Positions 22,696 through 27,080 of a stretch of DNA of 27,080 nt are shown here, one piece after another. The stretch's first letter is position 1; every line of letters starts with the position of its first letter. Both the position numbers and the translations under genes were made by a program. The notes beneath the pieces are model-generated. The model made no database searches. It was given only the letters and a program-made list of their open reading frames with translations, and had not been told where the DNA came from. This DNA comes from an uncultured Bacteroidales bacterium (GTDB lineage: Bacteria > Bacteroidota > Bacteroidia > Bacteroidales > Paludibacteraceae), in assembly GCA_934725535.1 (NCBI GenBank), contig CAKVBV010000032.1:1-27080 (forward strand). The letters are read 5' to 3'.

Positions 22696-24186
22696 ATGAA
22701 ACATTTAACAATTCTTGTAGGCGCACTGCTTATCAGCATAAGCAGCATGGCGCAGATGTATCTATGGCAAGGCGGACAACCAACAAGTGCCGATTTGGAT
22801 AGTATCACGTTTACCTACAGCAGCAAAGCCGATGACGCTTTCACCATTGTAGAGAACACACTCTCCATGTACGAAGGTGCCACCTACACACTGACCATGG
22901 AGGGCAACATCTATTCTGCCAACCAATACCATTGGGCTTCGGGCAATACCCGCGTGGCTACGGTGGATGAGAATGGCACCATTACCGCCAAACAACAAGG
23001 TATGACGCTTATCACAGCGACATACGGCAGGCATACGCAGATGTGTATCTTGACGGTTCTTTCATTGGAGGGAGATGTAAAAATAACACCTACTACATTG
23101 AGACTCCTTATCGGATATTCAGAGGACATTCTTGTTCATTTTGAGCCAAGCGTTATTCCACCAACAATCACATGGAAATCCTTAGACCCAACTATCGCAC
23201 AGGTAGATACAACAGGTAAGGTAACCGCACTGAAAGAGGGAAAGACCAAAGTGATTGTCGAATATGGAAAGAGAGCCGATACTTGCCAAGTGATAGTGTC
23301 TAATTTTTCCGTACAATTAAATATCATAGACATCACGCAAAAGAAGTGCACGGTTGTTGCTACACCTTTCGGCGAAGATGGTTACTATTATTGCGGCTAT
23401 TGGGACAAAGCAACTATGGGAGACATGAGCGATAGCGAACTCACCGAGAGTATGCTGGCAAACATACAAAAGTATATAGAGCAATATGCTTCTATGGGCT
23501 ATAATGTTACTCTGAAAGATTTGCTGCCACAGGGAACAAAGACTTTAATTGCAAGCGGTATGACCGCAAGCACAGACTACGTAATGTTTGCCTTTGGTAT
23601 AGATGTGGAAACAGAAACTGCAAGTCCAGTCGTCACACGTGTGCCTTTCCGCACTGCTGATGTGGTTCCGTCTTCTATGACGATTGCATTGCAATTTGAC
23701 TCTACCTCGTATGTTACCAAATCAAGCGGCAAAGTGGATACGTTGATATACTTCTCTGCTCATCCTTCTACAAATGAGACCTACTTGTTCGGAGGTGCAA
23801 ATAAGAACTATCTCAATGAATCTTTCAACGGAGACCCAGCAGCATATATGCAGAATATGGAAGCACAATACGACAAACAAGGTACTTTGGAAAAATACTT
23901 GAGAAAGGGTGCATTCTCCATGTATGCAAGGAATCCCGAGGATGGGTCACAATGGGTTCTTATTGCTGCCGGTTATGATGGAGGTTTCACTACGAAGATG
24001 TTTACATACGAATATACTTATGTGGCTCCTAAAAATGGTAAGCCTGCTCGCTTGGTGCGCAAGGATACAGAAGAGGATAATACCTCGGAATTGAATGTCA
24101 TACCTATGATGTTTGGAGAAGAAATACTTTCTAAAGAGCACAACGAACAAGTGCTGCCATTGCCCGTCGGTATGATGCATTTATAA
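22696..24186 (+). CDS. Secreted protein with two Big_2 Ig-like domains
   Basis: 496 residues from the ATG at 22696 (MKHLTILVGALLISISSMAQ), which gives a clean signal peptide. The ATG six codons earlier (22678) is also in frame, but its added residues are untypical of a signal sequence. The mature start MYLWQGGQPTSADLDSITF is a form often seen in Bacteroidales surface proteins. Two bacterial Ig-like (Big_2) domains follow: YHWASGNTRVATVDENGTITAKQQG near 75-105 and ITWKSLDPTIAQVDTTGKVTALKEGKTKVIVEYG near 155-190. The remaining 290 residues are beta-rich, possibly fibronectin III-like, and unrecognised. No lipobox and no T9SS sorting domain is present, although the partner gene 15 bp downstream has one. 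Function unknown; probably surface or periplasmic. Confidence 0.8.
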   Translation: MKHLTILVGALLISISSMAQMYLWQGGQPTSADLDSITFTYSSKADDAFTIVENTLSMYEGATYTLTMEGNIYSANQYHWASGNTRVATVDENGTITAKQQGMTLITATYGRHTQMCILTVLSLEGDVKITPTTLRLLIGYSEDILVHFEPSVIPPTITWKSLDPTIAQVDTTGKVTALKEGKTKVIVEYGKRADTCQVIVSNFSVQLNIIDITQKKCTVVATPFGEDGYYYCGYWDKATMGDMSDSELTESMLANIQKYIEQYASMGYNVTLKDLLPQGTKTLIASGMTASTDYVMFAFGIDVETETASPVVTRVPFRTADVVPSSMTIALQFDSTSYVTKSSGKVDTLIYFSAHPSTNETYLFGGANKNYLNESFNGDPAAYMQNMEAQYDKQGTLEKYLRKGAFSMYARNPEDGSQWVLIAAGYDGGFTTKMFTYEYTYVAPKNGKPARLVRKDTEEDNTSELNVIPMMFGEEILSKEHNEQVLPLPVGMMHL

Positions 24187-24201
24187 CATAACACAGCGAT
24201 T

Positions 24202-24693
24202 ATGAGACATTGTATTTTTCTACTGGCTATAACACTACTGCCTGTGTCCATTGAGGCACAGACGAGTGGTGAGAAGCAACTTGCTGTAGTAGTTGAATGT
24301 TTGTCAGATAATGACTTGGTGTATTCCCTCTCACAAGTAGGCAAATTGGCTTTTGCCAATGACTCCGTATATCTTGTTGCCCATGATGGTGTGATACTTG
24401 GCAGAGAGACTTGGTCACAAATACGTAAGATTGCTTTTGCTGATGCAGAACCGACTGCTAACCAAGATGTGCACATAGCAGGTATTCGCGTATATCCTAA
24501 TCCTGCTGCTGATTACTTGGTTGTCAACGAATTGGAGGAAGCAACAATAGTGCGTATTTACTCTACTGACGGGAAATTATTGTCCGTCACCACAGCAATG
24601 CAAGGTAAAGCCCTGCTACCTGTTTCGCACTTGGCTGCGGGACAGTACCTATTGCAGGTAAAGACACAAGTTGTCAAGTTTATCAAACAATAA
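24202..24693 (+). CDS. Small T9SS type A sorting-domain protein
   Basis: 163 residues. A signal peptide (about 1-19, ending IEA) leads into a short middle part with ECLSDNDLVYSLSQVGKLAFANDSVYLV and WSQIRKIAFADAEP, a pattern common at the C-termini of Bacteroidales surface proteins. The last 70 or so residues (GIRVYPNPAADYLVV, ATIVRIYSTDGKLL, AAGQYLLQVKTQVVKFIKQ) are a type A T9SS sorting domain. The non-sorting part is only about 75 residues, so this is a minimal cargo. It is co-transcribed with the Big_2 protein, which lacks a sorting domain, and the two may form a surface complex (inference). A terminator follows at 24725. Confidence 0.85.
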   Translation: MRHCIFLLAITLLPVSIEAQTSGEKQLAVVVECLSDNDLVYSLSQVGKLAFANDSVYLVAHDGVILGRETWSQIRKIAFADAEPTANQDVHIAGIRVYPNPAADYLVVNELEEATIVRIYSTDGKLLSVTTAMQGKALLPVSHLAAGQYLLQVKTQVVKFIKQ

Positions 24694-24724
24694 GCACTGC
24701 TCTGCACTGACGTGCTATGAATGG

Positions 24725-24754
24725 GGCTGTCTATACATATTAGGCAGCCTTTTT
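24725..24754 (+). terminator. Intrinsic terminator
   Basis: GGCTGTCTA (24725-24733), 7-nt loop, TAGGCAGCC (24741-24749), then five T residues. It closes the two-gene plus-strand unit. Confidence 0.85.
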
Positions 24755-24841
24755 CGTCTATCAACCAATGTGTTGTACAGAAAATAATACTAAACATTCA
24801 CTATTGGTACTACTTTACCAACAAGAACACGAAAACTGTTG

Positions 24842-24849
24842 TATCTTTG
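24842..24849 (+). promoter_or_regulatory. Promoter -7 box upstream of candidate small RNA
   Basis: TATCTTTG fits the Bacteroidota -7 element, but no TTG lies 20 bp upstream, unlike the other promoters here. Start would be near 24856, where the foldable sequence begins. Confidence 0.5.
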
Positions 24850-24855
24850 CAGCGT

Positions 24856-24991
24856 GATTCGAGGTGTCGAATCCGGTAGGCTGCAGACGTAAGCAGCCCG
24901 TGTTCTTTGACATAAGAATAAACAGACCTCCCTACCTATGACTGGGCTAAGGAGTTCTGCGATGGATGCTCAGCCGGCATAATGCTTATGC
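24856..24991 (+). ncRNA. Candidate structured small RNA (class unknown)
   Basis: Directly after the -7 box come a perfect hairpin GATTCGA-GGTG-TCGAATC (24856-24873), an outer stem GGTAGG (24875-24880)/CCTACC (24931-24936) enclosing CTGC/GCAG and GTTCTT/AAGAAT hairpins, then CTGGGC/GCTCAG (near 24942-24973) and GGCATAA-TGC-TTATGCC. The density of nested stems in the intergenic part is well above that of neighbouring DNA. The 3' end overlaps the end of the HEAT-like gene on the other strand, and no U-rich terminator is seen. It could be a 6S-type RNA or another Bacteroidales RNA, but I cannot match it to a named family. The 3' boundary is uncertain. Confidence 0.45.
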
Positions 24992-25512
24992 CTTGCCAAG
25001 ATGTGATTGCGGACACTGGCTATGGCGGGGGAAAGGTCGGATTCTCTATCCATAAAATGGAGAAGCGCAAGCATTTCGGCTTGTAAGTCCGTATGCAACT
25101 GACATTGCTGCCATGCCAGTTTCATATACAATGCGCGGGTACCTACGGGGACAGAGGGATTGCTCATTCCGTCCAGACAATGGTTGAGAAAGGCGATATC
25201 CAATGCGTCCTGCGGCGTATATATCCGCTCGAAAAGCGTTAGCAGCAAACGCCGCAAGGTGGTGTCGGCGGTTTGCATACACAAGGACTTCATAGACAGT
25301 AATGCTATCCTGTTCTGCACCAATACCGAGTCCGAGAAATGCGTCATTATCCACGCTGCATTGTCTGCAACACGCTTGTTATCCGCTTGCAGCAACGACA
25401 CCAATACGGGCAGGAGTTCGTCCGCGGTATGGTTGTGGAGCAATGTCTGAATGTCACCTATATGGATTCGATGATTCAGCCTGCCGTATAGCGCGTTGTA
25501 TTGCAGAGCCAT
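24970..25512 (-). CDS. HEAT/armadillo-like hypothetical protein
   Basis: 180 residues, almost entirely helical, with paired amphipathic helices such as ELLPVLVSLLQADNKRVADNAAWIMTHF near 32-60 and TLRRLLLTLFERIYTPQDALDIAFLNHCL near 82-112. This is the pattern of HEAT or armadillo repeats, which act as protein-binding scaffolds. No signal peptide, membrane segment or catalytic motif is seen. It begins 10 bp after the prolyl-tRNA deacylase-like gene and is probably co-transcribed with it. Function unknown. Confidence 0.75.
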   Translation of the reverse strand: MALQYNALYGRLNHRIHIGDIQTLLHNHTADELLPVLVSLLQADNKRVADNAAWIMTHFSDSVLVQNRIALLSMKSLCMQTADTTLRRLLLTLFERIYTPQDALDIAFLNHCLDGMSNPSVPVGTRALYMKLAWQQCQLHTDLQAEMLALLHFMDRESDLSPAIASVRNHILARHKHYAG

Positions 25513-25522
25513 GGTTGGGCGG

Positions 25523-26059
25523 TTAGTAGAGGTCTATCCATTCGACGCGGTTGCCGACACATTGGAGGTATTGCTCGAAGGCAGGACGTGAGATGACCAC
25601 CGTGCCGCGGCAGTCGTTGGGGTGGAAACTGAGGCTGTCTGCCTGCAAGAGGTTCTTGTCCAGAAATAGAATGACGTGGTGCTCGGTGTCGTTGATAAGT
25701 CCGAAGGGACTCACGCTGCCGGGTTCCAAGCCCAAGTAGCGCATCATACGCTCGGGACTGGCAAACGACAACTTGCCCGGGGCAGGCTGTCCTGCGGCTT
25801 GCAAGGAGACTTTGAGTCGCTGCTCGAGGTCGTGGATAGCCAAGTCGTGGTCGCAATGGAAGCAGATGAGGTAGTGCTGATTGCCTTTGTGGTTGCGCAT
25901 GAAGATGTTCTTGCAATGCACACTGCCATCATCGTGCCACCAGCGTTTCGCCTCCTCGATGGTCTTGCCCTCTGGGTGGTTGTAGCACGTGTAAGGAATA
26001 TGGTGCCCGTCCAACCAGGCAAGCACCGATTCCTGACGCGGAGAAATTACACTATCCAT
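25523..26059 (-). CDS. Prolyl-tRNA deacylase-like protein (ProX/PrdX, YbaK superfamily)
   Basis: 178 residues, the usual size of free-standing editing domains related to the insertion domain of prolyl-tRNA synthetase. Such enzymes hydrolyse mis-acylated Ala-tRNA(Pro) and so protect translational fidelity. Family features: YTCYNHPEGKTIEEAKRWW near 23, CKNIFMRNHKGNQHYLICFHCDHDL near 50 with the conserved KN(I/L)F(L/M) segment, and the glycine loop GLEPGSVSPFGLINDTEHHVILFLD near 112. Cytosolic. First of a pair with the HEAT-like gene. The 61-bp gap to lpdA upstream has no consensus promoter, so it may be read through from there. Confidence 0.88.
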   Translation of the reverse strand: MDSVISPRQESVLAWLDGHHIPYTCYNHPEGKTIEEAKRWWHDDGSVHCKNIFMRNHKGNQHYLICFHCDHDLAIHDLEQRLKVSLQAAGQPAPGKLSFASPERMMRYLGLEPGSVSPFGLINDTEHHVILFLDKNLLQADSLSFHPNDCRGTVVISRPAFEQYLQCVGNRVEWIDLY

Positions 26060-26120
26060 TATAAAACATTAATTACCATGTAATTAACCATTAATTTGCG
26101 AGATAGTACGCCTTATTATA

Positions 26121-27080
26121 TCAAAGTACTTCTTTCAGTATCTCGCTGACGGTGGGGTGCGGGAAGACCACTTGACGGAACTCGTCCACGGTATAGCCCA
26201 TGCGCACGGCAAACGATGCGGCTGCCACGAACTCGGAACATGGGTTGCCTATCATGTGCACGCCGACGATGGTGTGGTTCTTCTTGTCGATAATCATCTT
26301 GCACAGCCCGTTCTCGCCCTCGTTCTCAGCCACGAAACGACCGGAATAGGTCATCGGAATCTTGTGCACCTCGTAGGGTACAAAGGGTTCTTCGGTGGAC
26401 ATGGAAGGTGCAAAATCGCCCTCGTGGATTTCGTTCAAGTCCTTTTCGGTCAAGCCCACGCACGCGATTTCGGGGTTGGTGTAGACTACACTTGGAATGG
26501 CATTGTAGGCAATACGCTGCACTGGCACCCGCTTGAGCATGCGCCCTACAGCCACTTCCGCCTGACGCGAAGCCACATGTGCCAACATGATTTTGCCCGT
26601 CACATCACCGGCAGCATAGACATTGGGCAGGTTGGTGCGCATCATATCGTCCACTACGATTGCTCCGCGATGGAGAGCCAAGTCGGTGAGTGCTTCCAGA
26701 CCTTGCAGGTTGGCACGGCGGCCTACGGAGATAAGCACGTGTTCGGCTTCGTATTCGCCATTGGAGGTGAGTACAAGATTGCCCTGCAGTTCAAGTACTT
26801 TGGTGTCGGTGAGGATGTTGATGCCCTCTTTGCGATACTTCTCCAAGAGCACTGTTACCACCTCTTGGTCGAGGTTAGGCAGGATAGTCGGCATGGCTTC
26901 AATGACCGTGACAGGTACGCCGAGTTCGTGGTAGAGCGTGGCGAACTCCATGCCGATGACACCGCCGCCCACAATAATCATGGACTTGGGCAGTTCGGTA
27001 GATGCCAATGCTGTGGTGGAGTCCCATACTGCGGGGTTGTCTTTCACGCCCGGAATGGGGGGTACAAAGTTGTTGGAACC
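26121..27080 (-). CDS. lpdA: Dihydrolipoyl dehydrogenase, C-terminal part (partial, runs off right edge)
   Basis: The frame is open to the window edge: 319 codons beginning GSNNFVPPIPGVKDNPAVWDSTTAL, an internal segment of the E3 family, so the true start lies outside. The NAD-binding motif MIIVGGGVIGMEFA, the second FAD contact NVYAAGDVTG, and the dimerisation domain with the catalytic pair HPTVSE near the C-terminus are visible. The redox-active CxxxxC is in the missing part. E3 reoxidises dihydrolipoamide in 2-oxoacid dehydrogenase complexes or the glycine cleavage system. The partner genes are not in the window. The closing residues LKEVL are slightly shorter than in many homologues. Confidence 0.93.
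   Translation of the reverse strand, partial: GSNNFVPPIPGVKDNPAVWDSTTALASTELPKSMIIVGGGVIGMEFATLYHELGVPVTVIEAMPTILPNLDQEVVTVLLEKYRKEGINILTDTKVLELQGNLVLTSNGEYEAEHVLISVGRRANLQGLEALTDLALHRGAIVVDDMMRTNLPNVYAAGDVTGKIMLAHVASRQAEVAVGRMLKRVPVQRIAYNAIPSVVYTNPEIACVGLTEKDLNEIHEGDFAPSMSTEEPFVPYEVHKIPMTYSGRFVAENEGENGLCKMIIDKKNHTIVGVHMIGNPCSEFVAAASFAVRMGYTVDEFRQVVFPHPTVSEILKEVL

Noticed and set aside
26060..26120. ATTAAT inverted repeats as a promoter or operator for the ProX-like gene
   Set aside because: The stretch is AT-rich with short palindromes only and has no consensus promoter; I could not distinguish it from background.

Overview
The window reads as chromosomal DNA of a Bacteroidota bacterium, most likely Bacteroidales. 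Four things point there: nine promoters of the Bacteroides type (TTG, exactly 20 bp, TAnnTTTG), two proteins with C-terminal sorting domains of the type IX secretion system (T9SS), a type III glutamine synthetase, and the DapL route to diaminopimelate. Genus cannot be fixed from this sequence. I see no tRNA, rRNA, IS element, prophage gene or CRISPR array. Most of the window is ordinary core genome; the interest lies in the intergenic DNA and in the accessory surface proteins.

Layout. 1-1559 (minus): a NifU-like scaffold protein followed by a GGGtGRT-family protein, a widespread pair of unknown function, fired from a promoter interleaved with the divergent promoter of a secreted GHL10 (DUF187) glycosidase-like protein (1750-2937, plus). 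3015-6775 (minus): recF behind a sigma-54-type response regulator that lacks a DNA-binding domain, then rarA. 6961-13137 (minus): a tightly packed six-gene run, apparently one operon from a single promoter at 13166-13196: His-rich TauE/DsbD-like permease, trmN6-like methyltransferase, dapF, dapL, DUF389 membrane protein, DUF2851 protein. dapL and dapF encode consecutive steps to meso-diaminopimelate.

13138-18310 is the most unusual part. A 1241-residue T9SS-exported protein with a beta-propeller-like core lies downstream of a clear cobalamin riboswitch on the same strand. By analogy with the corrinoid-capture proteins of Bacteroides (BtuG and relatives) it is a candidate surface corrinoid binder. 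Between riboswitch and gene lie a palindromic repeat element and a strong intrinsic terminator. Next come glnN (18368-20557) and a secreted S1/P1 nuclease (21039-21827).

22176-24754 (plus) holds a promoter, a leader of about 480 nt with a terminator-like hairpin and competing long-range pairings, then two secreted proteins: a Big_2-domain protein and a small T9SS cargo protein. A Bacteroides-type -7 box at 24842 precedes a compact, strongly foldable sequence that may be a small RNA. 24970-27080 (minus) holds a HEAT-like hypothetical, a prolyl-tRNA deacylase-like protein and the C-terminal part of dihydrolipoyl dehydrogenase.

Four intergenic regions (6874, 13299, 17454, 18267) carry degenerate tandem arrays with an exact 11-bp period, about one helical turn, which no gene or standard promoter element explains.
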